Positions 43,046 to 52,683 are shown, counted from the stretch's first letter. The stretch is 64,000 bases of DNA from Bradyrhizobium sp. Ghvi (GCF_900115265.1 NZ_FOVU01000005.1:124001-188000), one strand, 5' to 3'. Numbers and translations are program-made. The notes: generated by a model not told the origin, from the letters alone.

Positions 43046-44275
43046 ATGCCAGAGACACTGATCAAGGTCGATCTCACCAAGTCGGCTTACGATAATGACA
43101 TGGTGCACAATCGCTGGCACCCCGACATCCCGATCGTGGCCTGGGTCAACCCCGGCGACGATTTCATCATCGAGACCTATGACTGGACTGGCGGCTTCAT
43201 CAAGAACAACGATTCCGCCGACGACGTGCGCGACATCGATCTGTCGATCGTGCACTTCCTGTCCGGTCCGATCGGCGTCAAGGGTGCCGAGCCCGGCGAT
43301 CTCCTCGTCGTCGATCTGCTCGACGTCGGCCCGCTCAAGGAGAGCCTGTGGGGCTTCAACGGCTTCTTCTCCAAGCAGAATGGCGGCGGCTTCCTGACCG
43401 ACCATTTCCCGCTGGCGCAGAAGTCGATCTGGGACATCAAGGGCCTGTACACCTCGTCGCGCCATGTGCCCGGCGTCAATTTTGCAGGCCTGATTCATCC
43501 CGGCCTGATCGGCTGTCTGCCCGATCCGAAGATGCTGGAGACCTGGAATAAGCGCGAGGCCGAGCTGATCTCCACCAACCCGACCCGTGTGCCTGGTTTG
43601 GCCAACCCGCCGTTCGCCGCGACGGCGCATGGCGGCCGCGCCAAGGGCGACGTGAAGGCCAAGATCGGTGCGGAAGGCGCACGCACCGTGCCGCCGCGCG
43701 AGCATGGCGGCAATTGCGACATCAAGGATTTGTCGCGCGGCTCAAAGATCTACTTCCCGGTCTATGTGCCGGGTGCAGGTCTGTCGATGGGCGATCTGCA
43801 CTTCAGCCAGGGCGATGGCGAGATCACCTTTTGCGGCGCGATCGAGATGGCCGGCTGGCTGCATCTGAAGGTCGAGGTGATCAAGGACGGCATGTCGAAA
43901 TACGGCATCAAGAACCCGATCTTTAAGCCGTCGCCGATCACGCCGAACTACAAGGACTATCTGATCTTCGAAGGCATCTCGGTCGACGAGGCCGGCAAGC
44001 AGCATTATCTCGACGTCCACATCGCCTATCGCCAGGCGTGCTTGAACGCGATCGAGTATCTCAAGAAGTTCGGCTACTCCGGCGCCCAGGCCTATTCGAT
44101 CCTCGGCACCGCGCCGTGTCAGGGCCACATCTCCGGCGTGGTTGACGTGCCCAATGCCTGCGCCACGCTGTGGCTGCCGACCGAAATCTTCGATTTCGAC
44201 GTGATGCCGTCGGCGGCCGGGCCCATCAAGCACATCACCGGCGATATCCAGATGCCGATCTCGCCCGACAAATGA
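43046..44275 (+). CDS. fmdA: Formamidase (acetamidase/formamidase family)
   Basis: 409 residues, the standard FmdA length. MPETLIKVDLTKSAYDNDMVHNRWHPDIPIVAWVNPGDDF-type N-terminus, LSIVHFLSGPIGVKGAEPGDLLVVDLLDVG, HGGNCDIKDLSRGSKIYFPVYVPGAGLSMGDLHFSQGDGE and AYSILGTAPCQGHISGVVDVPNACATLWLP are signature blocks. It hydrolyses formamide to formate and ammonia in the cytoplasm. Placed right after urtABCDE, which suggests the transporter supplies amides as well as or instead of urea. ATG 43046 has AAGGGGAG upstream. Confidence 0.95.
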   Translation: MPETLIKVDLTKSAYDNDMVHNRWHPDIPIVAWVNPGDDFIIETYDWTGGFIKNNDSADDVRDIDLSIVHFLSGPIGVKGAEPGDLLVVDLLDVGPLKESLWGFNGFFSKQNGGGFLTDHFPLAQKSIWDIKGLYTSSRHVPGVNFAGLIHPGLIGCLPDPKMLETWNKREAELISTNPTRVPGLANPPFAATAHGGRAKGDVKAKIGAEGARTVPPREHGGNCDIKDLSRGSKIYFPVYVPGAGLSMGDLHFSQGDGEITFCGAIEMAGWLHLKVEVIKDGMSKYGIKNPIFKPSPITPNYKDYLIFEGISVDEAGKQHYLDVHIAYRQACLNAIEYLKKFGYSGAQAYSILGTAPCQGHISGVVDVPNACATLWLPTEIFDFDVMPSAAGPIKHITGDIQMPISPDK

Positions 44276-44285
44276 TCGGTGCGCT

Positions 44286-44312
44286 CCCTCTCCCCGTTTT
44301 GCGGGGAGAGGG
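44286..44312. repeat. Short GC-rich hairpin between fmdA and the zinc ribbon gene
   Basis: CCCTCTCCCCG (44286-44296), a TTTTG loop, then CGGGGAGAGGG (44302-44312), a perfect 11-bp palindrome. It resembles an arm of the element between urtD and urtE and may be a reduced copy. No U run, so probably not a terminator. Confidence 0.65.
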
Positions 44313-44388
44313 TTGGAGTGAGGCGCTGTCTCCGCACGAGCGGTGGCGGCGAGCCGTGTTGAACAGGCAAGAGCGTAGGGATGATGCG

Positions 44389-44766
44389 ATGCCGGTCTAT
44401 GAATATCTCTGTGACGAATGCGGACCTTTCAAGGATCTGCGTCCGATGGCGGAATGCGACAATCCGCAGGATTGCCCGCATTGCGAGGCATCCGCTCCGC
44501 GCGTAATCCTGACCGCGCCGAATTTCTTCTGCATGCCCGCCGACAAGCGGAAGGCGCACGCCGTCAACGAGCGCAGCACTCACGCGCCGCAGACGCTTGC
44601 GCAATACAAGGCCTCGCACGGGCCGGGCTGTGGCTGCTGTTCGTCGGGCAAGACAGCGAAGGACAAGAACGCGGCCGACAAGAGGAAGCCCGCACGGCTG
44701 ATGACCAAGACCAAGAGCGGCGCCAAGGGCTTTCCCACGGCGCGTCCCTGGATGATCAGCCATTAG
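44389..44766 (+). CDS. fmdB: FmdB-family zinc ribbon protein
   Basis: 125 residues. MPVYEYLCDECG then CDNPQDCPHCEASAPR gives the CxxC...CxxC zinc ribbon of the FmdB/regulatory protein family. The middle has CGCCSSG and the rest is Lys-rich and likely disordered. In Methylophilus the homologue is a regulator of the amide operon (known); here it lies between formamidase and amidase, so a regulatory or metal-handling role in the same pathway is likely. The ATG at 44389 fits the conserved MPVYEY opening; no strong Shine-Dalgarno. Confidence 0.85.
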   Translation: MPVYEYLCDECGPFKDLRPMAECDNPQDCPHCEASAPRVILTAPNFFCMPADKRKAHAVNERSTHAPQTLAQYKASHGPGCGCCSSGKTAKDKNAADKRKPARLMTKTKSGAKGFPTARPWMISH

Positions 44767-44811
44767 CTCTCGCGGCAAACCTCAAACGAACAAGAGACAG
44801 GAGCGTCCAAT

Positions 44812-45852
44812 ATGCTTCACGGCGATATCTCCAGCAGCAATGACACCGTCGGCGTCGCAGTGGTCAATTACAAGATGCCCCGCCTGCACACCAAGGCCGA
44901 GGTGCTCGACAATGCCCGCAATATTGCTGACATGATCGTCGGCATGAAGGTCGGTCTGCCCGGCATGGATCTCGTGATCTTTCCGGAATATTCGACCCAA
45001 GGCATCATGTACGACTCCAAGGAGATGTACGAGACGGCGTCCGTGGTGCCGGGCGAAGAGACCGCTATCTTCGCGGAAGCCTGCCGCAAGGCGAAGGTTT
45101 GGGGCGTGTTCTCGCTGACCGGCGAGCGCCACGAAGAGCATCCGCACAAGGCACCCTACAATACGCTGATCCTGATGAGCGACAAGGGCGAGATCGTTCA
45201 GAAATATCGCAAGATCATGCCCTGGGTGCCGATCGAGGGCTGGTATCCCGGCAATTGCACCTATGTCTCCGAAGGTCCGAAAGGCCTCAAGGTCAGCCTG
45301 ATCATTTGCGACGACGGCAATTATCCGGAGATCTGGCGCGACTGCGCCATGAAGGGCGCCGAGCTGATCGTACGATGTCAAGGCTACATGTATCCCGCCA
45401 AGGAGCAGCAGGTCATGATCTCAAAGGCGATGGCCTGGGCCAACAACGTCTATGTCGCGGTTGCCAACGCCGCCGGCTTCGACGGCGTCTACTCTTACTT
45501 CGGCCACTCCGCGATCATCGGCTTCGACGGACGTACGCTCGGCGAGTGCGGTGAAGAGGACTACGGCATCCAGTACGCCCAGCTCTCGAAGAATCTGATC
45601 CGCGATGCGCGGCGCAACGGCCAGTCGCAGAACCACCTGTTCAAGCTCTTGCACCGCGGCTATACCGGCATGATCAATTCCGGCGAGGCTGCGAAGGGTC
45701 TCGCCGCCTGTCCCTACGATTTTTACTCAAAGTGGATCGCCGACCCCGAAGGTACGCGCGACATGGTGGAGGCGATGACCCGCCCGACTGTTGGCACCGA
45801 AGAATGCCCAATTGACGGCATTCCGAACGAGAAGTCCGGCACGAATTACTAG
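44812..45852 (+). CDS. amiE: Aliphatic amidase AmiE
   Basis: 346 residues, the same length as Pseudomonas AmiE. The nitrilase-superfamily triad falls exactly at the family positions: Glu59 (IFPEYST), Lys134 (YRKIMPW) and Cys166 (IICDDGN). It hydrolyses short-chain amides such as acetamide and propionamide to the acid and ammonia. ATG 44812 has ACAGGAGCG upstream. Last gene of the urt/fmd operon; together they take up and split urea-like and amide nitrogen. No clear terminator follows, only a weak TCCGGT/ACCGGA stem near 45858. Confidence 0.96.
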   Translation: MLHGDISSSNDTVGVAVVNYKMPRLHTKAEVLDNARNIADMIVGMKVGLPGMDLVIFPEYSTQGIMYDSKEMYETASVVPGEETAIFAEACRKAKVWGVFSLTGERHEEHPHKAPYNTLILMSDKGEIVQKYRKIMPWVPIEGWYPGNCTYVSEGPKGLKVSLIICDDGNYPEIWRDCAMKGAELIVRCQGYMYPAKEQQVMISKAMAWANNVYVAVANAAGFDGVYSYFGHSAIIGFDGRTLGECGEEDYGIQYAQLSKNLIRDARRNGQSQNHLFKLLHRGYTGMINSGEAAKGLAACPYDFYSKWIADPEGTRDMVEAMTRPTVGTEECPIDGIPNEKSGTNY

Positions 45853-46105
45853 ACCATCCGGTGGGGTTAACAGATTTACCGGAGGGCGTAGCGTTGATTG
45901 CAGCGGCCGCAGGGTAGAATCCGGCCAACTGCGCAGGACAAAACGGCGTCGAGCATGACATGGCTTGGCTGCATCGTTTGCACCCGACATATACCGCGGA
46001 GGCTACTCCGGCACGTCTCTTCTGCCGTCATCGCAGAATATGGCATTGCAGCGAACGAATTGGACAGGGTCGTCTAAAGGACGCTCCGCGAGCCGCTTCG
46101 TAGCC

Positions 46106-46984
46106 TCAGCTCAACGCGTGACCGGCGAGCCCGTACACCCACGGCTCGTTTTCCTTCCGGTTCAGGAATCGCTTTCCCTTTGACATGGTCGTAACTGTGT
46201 CATTCATCCCGAGGCGGCTCTGTTGAAGGAAGTCGGCAAACAGACCCGTCTGCTCCCGCGTATCGACGCGGACGAATTGTCCCGCGAGATCCCTAAGATG
46301 CACAGCGGTGAGATGGATCGCGTCACAATCATCGCTGGCAACGATCGGGCCGATCACGTGACCGCGGCCGAATTCGCGCTTCATCGAAAAACCGACGGCC
46401 GCTCCGCCCCGGCGCAGGACGGAGATTGACGCACCTTCAGAAAGCAATGCGAGCAGCTTCTGCCGGTTAGTTCCGAACGCGCGTTCATCCAGTGCCGCGA
46501 TCTCTCCGATGTTCGCCGTGGACAGCGAGCTCAATTCGCCGGCCAGAGCCGGCACCGGCGGAGGTGGTGCGACGAGTTCTCCTTGCCACAGATACACGGT
46601 GGCTTCCTTCGTGAACCCCAGCGACAGATACAGGTGGTAGGCGGCATGGGTCGAGTTGAGGGCCAGATTTCGGTCGCCACACCGCTCGAAGACCTGCTCC
46701 ATCAGCCAGCGGCCAGTACCTTGTGCCTGGGTTCGGGGCGATGTGATCACCAGGCCAATCGTTGCGAATTCCTGGCTATAAGGGAACCACATCGCGCTGC
46801 CGAAAACGCGGTCGATGCCATCAACGGCGACGATGCCGTGGCCGGCGCGGCGCAGGAAATCCCAGTCCTTGGGGCGATGCGGCCAGCCGACACCGATCGA
46901 AAGCGCGTGGAGCAGCTTCACATCAACGTCGTTGATGTCCTTGGCCACCAGTTCAAAGGACTTCACGCGTACCGTTCGTCCCAT
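46106..46984 (-). CDS. Tandem GNAT acetyltransferase
   Basis: 292 residues. The first GNAT domain, about 10-140, has VITSPRTQAQGTGRWLMEQVF as the acetyl-CoA loop and ALNSTHAAYHLYLSLGF. The second, about 145-275, carries the conserved block REFGRGHVIGPIVASDD and is shared with the protein at 62081. Such two-domain proteins acetylate small amines or amino acids (family inference). It is convergent to amiE and stands alone on the minus strand. ATG 46984 gives the full first domain. Confidence 0.85.
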   Translation of the reverse strand: MGRTVRVKSFELVAKDINDVDVKLLHALSIGVGWPHRPKDWDFLRRAGHGIVAVDGIDRVFGSAMWFPYSQEFATIGLVITSPRTQAQGTGRWLMEQVFERCGDRNLALNSTHAAYHLYLSLGFTKEATVYLWQGELVAPPPPVPALAGELSSLSTANIGEIAALDERAFGTNRQKLLALLSEGASISVLRRGGAAVGFSMKREFGRGHVIGPIVASDDCDAIHLTAVHLRDLAGQFVRVDTREQTGLFADFLQQSRLGMNDTVTTMSKGKRFLNRKENEPWVYGLAGHALS

Positions 46985-47320
46985 TCAGCTCATCCATTCC
47001 TTCGCGGGACTCAACGCCTGCAACCTATCCCCCCGGCCTTCTGCTGCGTGCCGCACAAGCCCTCTTTTGCAGCAGCATAGCGCGGAAGGCCAGCAGGTTT
47101 CGCCTGTTTGGTGGCCGCTATTCGGAATGTTTCGCCGCTAGTGCAACTCGATTCAGCAGGGAAAGCTACCGGTTGCGGCCTATCGAATTTTCGGCAACAG
47201 CAGGCAGGGTGACCCCAGTGAACGTTGAAGGCTTCGCTGGAGGGCTCGCCTTGCCAGCCCTCGCTGGCCGGCCATACCGGTCTCAACGCGCCGCATCCCG
47301 GGCGAGGACCTGAGAGGACC
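46985..47320. other. Divergent intergenic region, nothing recognised
   Basis: 336 bases between the GNAT gene and the 2-hydroxyacid dehydrogenase gene, read in opposite directions. It must hold both promoters. No repeat or operator was recognised. Confidence 0.5.
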
Positions 47321-48250
47321 ATGTCGATGGCGTTCCTTTTCAATTCCGATGCTGCTCGGGCGGCTATATTCCGGCAGGCCTTTGCGCGCGAGCTCCCTGA
47401 TCTCGAATTCTATCATTCCAGCGAATGCTTCGAGCCGGAAAAGGTACGGTACCTGATAACCTGGAACGCGCCCGACGATCTCTCGCGCTTTCGAAATCTG
47501 GAAATGCTCTTTTCCACCGGTGCGGGGGTCGATCAATTCAAGCCGGAGACCCTACCTGGCCACGTCAAGCTCGTTCGCATGATCGAGGGTGGCATCATAC
47601 GCATGATGCAGGAGTACGTCGCGCTTGGGGTGCTGACACTTCATCGCGAGATGCTTGCTTATCGGGAGCAGCAGGGAAGAGGCTTATGGCAGGCTCTTGC
47701 AACCCCCCAGGCTGCCGATCGGCGCGTCGGCTTTCTGGGCCTCGGCATGTTGGCGCAAGCTGCGATTGATCGCCTCAAGCCGTTTGGATTTCCGCTTGCC
47801 GCGTGGAGCCGCAGCCACAAGACGATCGAAAGTGTCACCTGCTTCCACGGCGATGGTCAGCTTGGCGACTTCCTGCGAACAACCGATATCCTCGTCTGTC
47901 TTCTGCCCCTGACGGAGCAAACAAGCGGCATCCTGAACGCACAGCTGTTCTCCCGCCTGCCGGCGGGTGCAAGGCTGCTGCATGTCGGCCGCGGTCCGCA
48001 GCTTGACCAGGGCGCACTCATCGAAGCGCTCGACAGCGGTCACCTTGCCGCAGCGATGCTCGACGTGACCGATCCCGAGCCGCTGCCGGGAGCCCATGCG
48101 CTCTGGTCGCATCCAAAGGTGATCATCACGCCGCATATCGCGTCCGTGACGCAACCGCATACGGCCGCGCAATCCGTCATAGAGAACATCCGGCGCCACC
48201 GCGCCGGACGAAATCCGATCGGCCTCGTCGATCGAACGCTGGGCTACTAA
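47321..48250 (+). CDS. D-isomer 2-hydroxyacid dehydrogenase, glyoxylate/hydroxypyruvate reductase A type
   Basis: 309 residues. Rossmann motif GFLGLGMLAQAAIDRL; substrate Arg in HVGRGPQLD; Glu in DVTDPEPLP; catalytic His in ITPHIAS. MSTGAGVDQF-like FSTGAGVDQFKPETLPG is typical of GhrA. It reduces 2-oxoacids such as glyoxylate with NAD(P)H. ATG 47321 has GAGAGG upstream; ATG 47327 is an alternative. It starts the unit with the cupin and the aldehyde dehydrogenase, 13 bases before the cupin. Confidence 0.9.
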   Translation: MSMAFLFNSDAARAAIFRQAFARELPDLEFYHSSECFEPEKVRYLITWNAPDDLSRFRNLEMLFSTGAGVDQFKPETLPGHVKLVRMIEGGIIRMMQEYVALGVLTLHREMLAYREQQGRGLWQALATPQAADRRVGFLGLGMLAQAAIDRLKPFGFPLAAWSRSHKTIESVTCFHGDGQLGDFLRTTDILVCLLPLTEQTSGILNAQLFSRLPAGARLLHVGRGPQLDQGALIEALDSGHLAAAMLDVTDPEPLPGAHALWSHPKVIITPHIASVTQPHTAAQSVIENIRRHRAGRNPIGLVDRTLGY

Positions 48251-48263
48251 CAGGAAAGATGCC

Positions 48264-48620
48264 ATGTCACTTCTGATTGCCATCGACACCAATCCGGATT
48301 TTGTACCGAAGACGGCCGTGCCGGCTCCGGAACGGCTCATTTCGGGCAATCCGTCCTTCAAGACCTGGGCGCAGGACGCCTCGAAAGGCGAGAAGGTGCT
48401 GACTGGCGTCTGGGAGGCAACCCCCGGCGAGACCCATTCCATCAAGGGCACCACCTTCGAGTTCTGCCACATCCTCTCGGGCCTCATCGAGATCGAGGAA
48501 AAGGGCGGCGAGACCAGGAGGTTTCGCGCCGGCGACAGCTTTGTGATGAAGCCTGGCTTTGTCGGGATCTGGCGCACGATCGAGACGGTGCGAAAGATCT
48601 ACGTCTGTCATTACGACTGA
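48264..48620 (+). CDS. Cupin (DUF861/EutQ-like) protein
   Basis: 118 residues, one cupin barrel of the cupin_3 type. The segments TGVWEATPGETHSIKGTTFEFCHILSG and FRAGDSFVMKPGFVGIWRTIETVRKIYV are characteristic of the family often found beside amino-acid and polyamine catabolic enzymes. The metal site is partial (one His, Glu). Function unknown. It lies between the 2-hydroxyacid dehydrogenase and the aldehyde dehydrogenase in an apparent operon. Confidence 0.85.
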   Translation: MSLLIAIDTNPDFVPKTAVPAPERLISGNPSFKTWAQDASKGEKVLTGVWEATPGETHSIKGTTFEFCHILSGLIEIEEKGGETRRFRAGDSFVMKPGFVGIWRTIETVRKIYVCHYD

Positions 48621-48673
48621 GACGAGCTGAGGGTTGCACTGAGCGCACGAGGACAAGGACAAGGAGGAATCCC

Positions 48674-50131
48674 ATGATTGCGTTGAAGGACAAGGATCTG
48701 TTTCGCCAGCAGGCGCTGATCTGCGGCAACTGGCGCGATGCGAGCACGAAAGCCACCGTTGATGTCATCGATCCTGCGAGCCAGAACGTGCTCGGCACCA
48801 TTCCGGACATGGGACGAGACGAAACCAGGGCGGCGATCGCCGCCGCGGCGGCTGCGTTCAGGGATTGGAAGACGAAGGCCCATGCAGAACGCGCCTTGCT
48901 GCTGGAGCGCTGGTATGAACTGATGCGGCGCCACGAACAGGATCTGGCTCTTCTGCTGACGCTGGAGCAGGGCAAGCCGCTTGCTGAATCGCTCGGGGAG
49001 ATCCGCTACGGGGCCTCCTTCGTCAAATGGTTCGCCGAGGAGGCGCGGCGGATCAATGGATCAACGATCCCTTCGCCCACGCTGGATCGCCGGATTCTGG
49101 TGCTGAAAGAGCCGGTCGGCGTCTGCGGCATCATCACGCCCTGGAATTTCCCGAACGCGATGATTACCCGCAAGGTGGCACCTGCGCTTGCCGCGGGCTG
49201 CACGGTCGTCATCAAGCCTTCTGAATTCACGCCGTTCTCGGCCCTCGCCATCGCTGTCCTGGCCGAGCGGGCGGGGATTCCGGCGGGCGTGATCAATATC
49301 GTGACCGGCATGCCGGCGGAGATCGGCCAGGAGCTGATGGCCAACGAAACCGTCCGCAAGATCTCCTTTACCGGATCGACGCGCGTCGGCGCGCTGCTGA
49401 TGAAGGGCGCGGCCGACAACATCAAGCGGCTGAGCCTCGAGCTTGGCGGAAACGCGCCGTTCATCGTGTTTGACGATGCCGACATCGAGCGCGCTGTCGA
49501 AGGTGCGATTGTGTCAAAGTTCCGCAATGGCGGCCAGACCTGCGTCTGCTGCAACCGCATTCTCGTGCAATCGGGCGTCTACGATGCCTTTGCGGAGAAG
49601 CTCGCTCGCCGGGTCGCGAACATGAAGGTCGGCGCCGGCATCGAAGACGGGGTCGTAATCGGGCCGATGATCAATGGCGCGGCAATCGAGAAGATCAAGC
49701 GGCACGTTGCGGATGCCCTGGACAAGGGCGCGAAGATCGTCGCGGAGAGTAAAACGGTGCCGGAAGGCCGGCAATATGCCCGTCCGCTCGTGCTCGGTGG
49801 CGCGACGACCGAGATGCTGCTCGCTTCAGAAGAGACCTTCGGACCCGTCGCACCGCTCTTCCGCTTCGAGACGGAGGAGGAGGCGATAACGATCGCAAAT
49901 GGTACGCCCTTCGGTCTCGCGGCGTATTTCTATACTGAAAGCCTGAAGCGTTCCTGGCGTGTTGCTGAAGCGCTGGAGTTCGGCATGGTCGGCCTGAACA
50001 CCGGCCTGATCTCGACCGAGGTTGCGCCGTTCGGCGGCGTCAAACAGTCGGGCTTGGGACGCGAGGGATCTCAGCTCGGGATAGAAGAATATCTCGAGAG
50101 CAAGGCCCTCCATGTCGGCGGCCTGAACTGA
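48674..50131 (+). CDS. NAD(P)-dependent succinate-semialdehyde dehydrogenase-type aldehyde dehydrogenase
   Basis: 485 residues. N-terminal substrate and cofactor features ITPWNFPNAMITRKVAPALAAG and IKPSEFTPFSA; Glu in LELGGNAPFIVFD; catalytic Cys in GGQTCVCCNR (the extra Cys close by is seen in SSADHs). Length and the AxxL...GQICN-like motif fit the GabD/SSADH branch. It oxidises a semialdehyde, for instance from a 4-aminobutyrate-type transamination, to the acid. ATG 48674 has AAGGAGG six bases upstream. Followed by a bidirectional terminator. Confidence 0.9.
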   Translation: MIALKDKDLFRQQALICGNWRDASTKATVDVIDPASQNVLGTIPDMGRDETRAAIAAAAAAFRDWKTKAHAERALLLERWYELMRRHEQDLALLLTLEQGKPLAESLGEIRYGASFVKWFAEEARRINGSTIPSPTLDRRILVLKEPVGVCGIITPWNFPNAMITRKVAPALAAGCTVVIKPSEFTPFSALAIAVLAERAGIPAGVINIVTGMPAEIGQELMANETVRKISFTGSTRVGALLMKGAADNIKRLSLELGGNAPFIVFDDADIERAVEGAIVSKFRNGGQTCVCCNRILVQSGVYDAFAEKLARRVANMKVGAGIEDGVVIGPMINGAAIEKIKRHVADALDKGAKIVAESKTVPEGRQYARPLVLGGATTEMLLASEETFGPVAPLFRFETEEEAITIANGTPFGLAAYFYTESLKRSWRVAEALEFGMVGLNTGLISTEVAPFGGVKQSGLGREGSQLGIEEYLESKALHVGGLN

Positions 50132-50156
50132 GCGCCCATCGGATCTGTATCTGAAA

Positions 50157-50193
50157 CAAGAAAAAGGGGCGGCTGAACCGCCCCTTTTTCTTG
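50157..50193. terminator. Bidirectional Rho-independent terminator
   Basis: CAAGAAAAAGGGGCGG (50157-50172) pairs perfectly with CCGCCCCTTTTTCTTG (50178-50193) across CTGAA. A-rich and U-rich ends flank the GC stem, so it can stop both the aldehyde dehydrogenase transcript and the convergent dehalogenase transcript. Confidence 0.95.
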
Positions 50194-50248
50194 ACCAGCG
50201 CAGATCTCCATCAATGAAGCGCTGCGAGAGATCCCGACAGAACTGCGC

Positions 50249-50938
50249 TCAGGCGTTTTTGCGAAGAGGCTGCAGGCCGACTGCGGCTGCCAGGCCGCCG
50301 ATGTCTGAGACCTCGGTGTATTCATAGAAGGGATTCGCCGGCTCGTGACCGCGGTTCACCCATACCTTGCTCTTGATACCCAGATCGTAGGCGGTCATCA
50401 GATCGTAGCGGAACGAGGAGGAGACGTGGGTGATATCTTCCGGGCCGCAGCCCAGCTTGTCGAACATGTATTCGAAGCCTTTCATGTGCGGCTTGTAGGC
50501 GCCAGTCTCCTCGGCCGTGATGACCGTGTGGAAGGGAGCACCGAGCTTCTCCACGTTGGACATGATGAGGTTCTTCATGGAGTTGGACAAGATGACCAGC
50601 GGAATCTCCTTGGCAACCTTGGCCAGACCAGCCGGGACGTCGGCATGTGGACCCCACGTGTGGATCTCATCATTGACGCGCTGGGCATGCTCCGGCTCAA
50701 AGACCACACCATTGCGCTTGCAGGCGCGCTCCAGCGCGTTGTGAACCACCTCGAAGTACGGTTTCCAGGCGCCAAGAACCTCGTCCAGGCGATAGGCTGA
50801 AAAGTCCTTGATGAGCTTTGCCATCGCCTCGGCAGAAAGCTCCGAGCCATAGACACGGGTCGCGGCGCCCGCCATGTCGAAATTGGTCAGCGTGCCGTAG
50901 CAGTCGAAGGTGATGTATTTGGGTCTGAACGTCGCCAT
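50249..50938 (-). CDS. Haloacid dehalogenase type II (HAD superfamily)
   Basis: 229 residues. HAD motif I is ITFDCYGTLTNF (nucleophile Asp about 10), motif II in VILSNSMKN, motif III Lys in GAYKPHMKGF, motif IV in HVSSSFRYDLMTAYDLG. Placement of these matches the L-2-haloacid dehalogenase family, though many members are phosphatases. ATG 50938 (MATFRPKY) was chosen by conservation. It is divergent from the aminotransferase gene and may act on a phosphorylated or halogenated intermediate of the same pathway; unproven. Confidence 0.88.
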   Translation of the reverse strand: MATFRPKYITFDCYGTLTNFDMAGAATRVYGSELSAEAMAKLIKDFSAYRLDEVLGAWKPYFEVVHNALERACKRNGVVFEPEHAQRVNDEIHTWGPHADVPAGLAKVAKEIPLVILSNSMKNLIMSNVEKLGAPFHTVITAEETGAYKPHMKGFEYMFDKLGCGPEDITHVSSSFRYDLMTAYDLGIKSKVWVNRGHEPANPFYEYTEVSDIGGLAAAVGLQPLRKNA

Positions 50939-51277
50939 AGCTCCAATCCTTGCGATCTCGCACCGCTTTGCCGGTACGACACGCACCTTAGCGAGCAGCC
51001 GACGAGATAAAGCGCCGATGTCGCGGTGGTCGGGAGCAGATTGTGTCGTATCGCATCTGAGCCGTGGCAGAGAGTTGCGCGACGACGGCTCTCCTCGTTT
51101 AGCCTCGATGCCGTCGCCGCACCACGCCGCATAAGATGCCGCACTGGTGCCCAATCAAAGTCAAAACGCCTACCGTCCGCGTCCCGCCTGGAAGCAAGTG
51201 CTGTCTTCGGCAATTTATGTTTAGTCCGGACACAAGGGGCTGCTCGCACAAACATCGCGGCCGGTCTGGAGGACAAT
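50939..51277. promoter_or_regulatory. Divergent region between dehalogenase and aminotransferase genes
   Basis: 339 bases containing both promoters by position. No repeat or operator was recognised with confidence. Confidence 0.45.
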
Positions 51278-52653
51278 ATGTTGAGCAACTCGCTGATTGA
51301 GCTCGATCGCGCGCATCTGATTCACCCGGTCTCATCGTATCGCAGCCACGAGGCGACGGGTGTCCGCGTGCTGAAGTCAGGCAAGGGCGCGACGCTGACC
51401 GATGCTGCGGGACGTCAATTGCTGGACGGCTTTGCGGGTCTGTGGTGTGTCAATGCCGGCTACGGACAGGACAGCATCGTTGAAGCGGCTTTGAGGCAGC
51501 TACGCGAACTGCCATATGCGACGGGCTATTTCGGGTTGGGCTCGGACCCGGCCATCCGGTTGGCCGCAAGGCTGGCCGAATTGGCGCCTGGCCATCTCAA
51601 TCATGTGTATTTCACCTTGGGCGGCTCCGATGCCGTCGACAGCACGATCCGGTTCATCCGTTACTACTATCATGCCAAGGGTACGCCACAGAGGGATCAG
51701 TTCATTTCCGTCGGGTCTGGCTACCATGGATCGTCGACTGCAGGGGCCGGCTTGACTGCGTTGCCGGCCTTTCATGCGGGCTTCGGCGTACCATACAACT
51801 GGCAGCACAAGATCCCCTCGCACTATGCCTATCGCAATCCTGCTGGTCCCAATCCCCAGGCTATCATTGCGGCGTCGGTCGCTGCTCTGCGGGCCAAGAT
51901 CGCCGAGCTCGGCGCCGAACGCGTCGCCGCCTTCTATGCCGAGCCGATACAGGGATCAGGGGGCGTCCTCGTTCCGCCGCGTCCTGGCTGAAGGCCATGC
52001 ACGCTGTTTGCAAGGAGCACGATATCCTCTTCGTTGCCGACGAGGTCATCACCGGCTTCGGCCGTGTCGGTCCGCTCTTCGCCTGTGAAGAGGACGACGT
52101 TGTGCCTGACCTCATGACCACGGCCAAGGGGCTGACCTCGGGCTACGTGCCGATGGGGGCCGTTCTCATGTCCGACGGCGTCTACAACACGATTGCCGAC
52201 CGCGCCGGCAAGGCGGCCGTCGGCCACGGCTACACCTATTCCGCTCATCCCGTCAGTGCAGCCGTCGGGCTCGCGTGCCTCGACCTTTACCAAAACGGTT
52301 TGCTGGAGAACGGCCGCAAGGCCGGGCACCGCCTGCTGCAAGGTCTTCGCGCGCTTGCCGATCATCCGCTCGTCGGCGACGTACGCGGTCGCGGCATGCT
52401 GGCTGCAATCGAGCTCGTGACTGACAAGGAGCTCAAGACGCCTCTGCCGGCGGAAGCCGACGCGGCGCGCCGCATCTTCGACCGCGCATGGGACAATGGT
52501 CTCGTGATCCGCGCCTTCGCGCAAGGCGTGCTGGGCTATGCGCCCCCGCTGTGCTGCACCGATGACGACATCGACGGCATTATTGAGCGGACAAAGACTA
52601 CGCTGGACCAGACGCTCGAAGACAACGACGTCCGCGCGGCGATGAAGGGATGA
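51278..52653 (+). pseudogene. Class III (omega-type) aminotransferase, interrupted by a one-base frameshift
   Basis: Reads MLSNSLIELDRAHLIHPVSSY, through AGLWCVNAGYGQ, TLGGSDAVDSTIRF and FYAEPIQGSGGVLVPP, then stops at 51989-51991. The rest continues in the next frame from TGG at 51985: WLKAMHAVCKEHDILFVADEVITGFGR, PLP Lys in TTAKGLTSGYVPMG, ending at 52653. Restoring one base near 51978-51984 joins them into one protein of about 458 residues. Homologues transaminate beta-alanine, putrescine or 4-aminobutyrate with pyruvate. ATG 51278 has GGAGG. Could be a recent mutation or sequence error, since both halves look otherwise intact. Confidence 0.9.
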
Positions 52654-52683
52654 TCACCGCGCTGCCAGTCGGCGCCATTGTTC

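Noticed and set aside
45853..45895. Terminator after amiE
   Set aside because: The TCCGGT/ACCGGA stem has only six pairs, a long loop and no U run.
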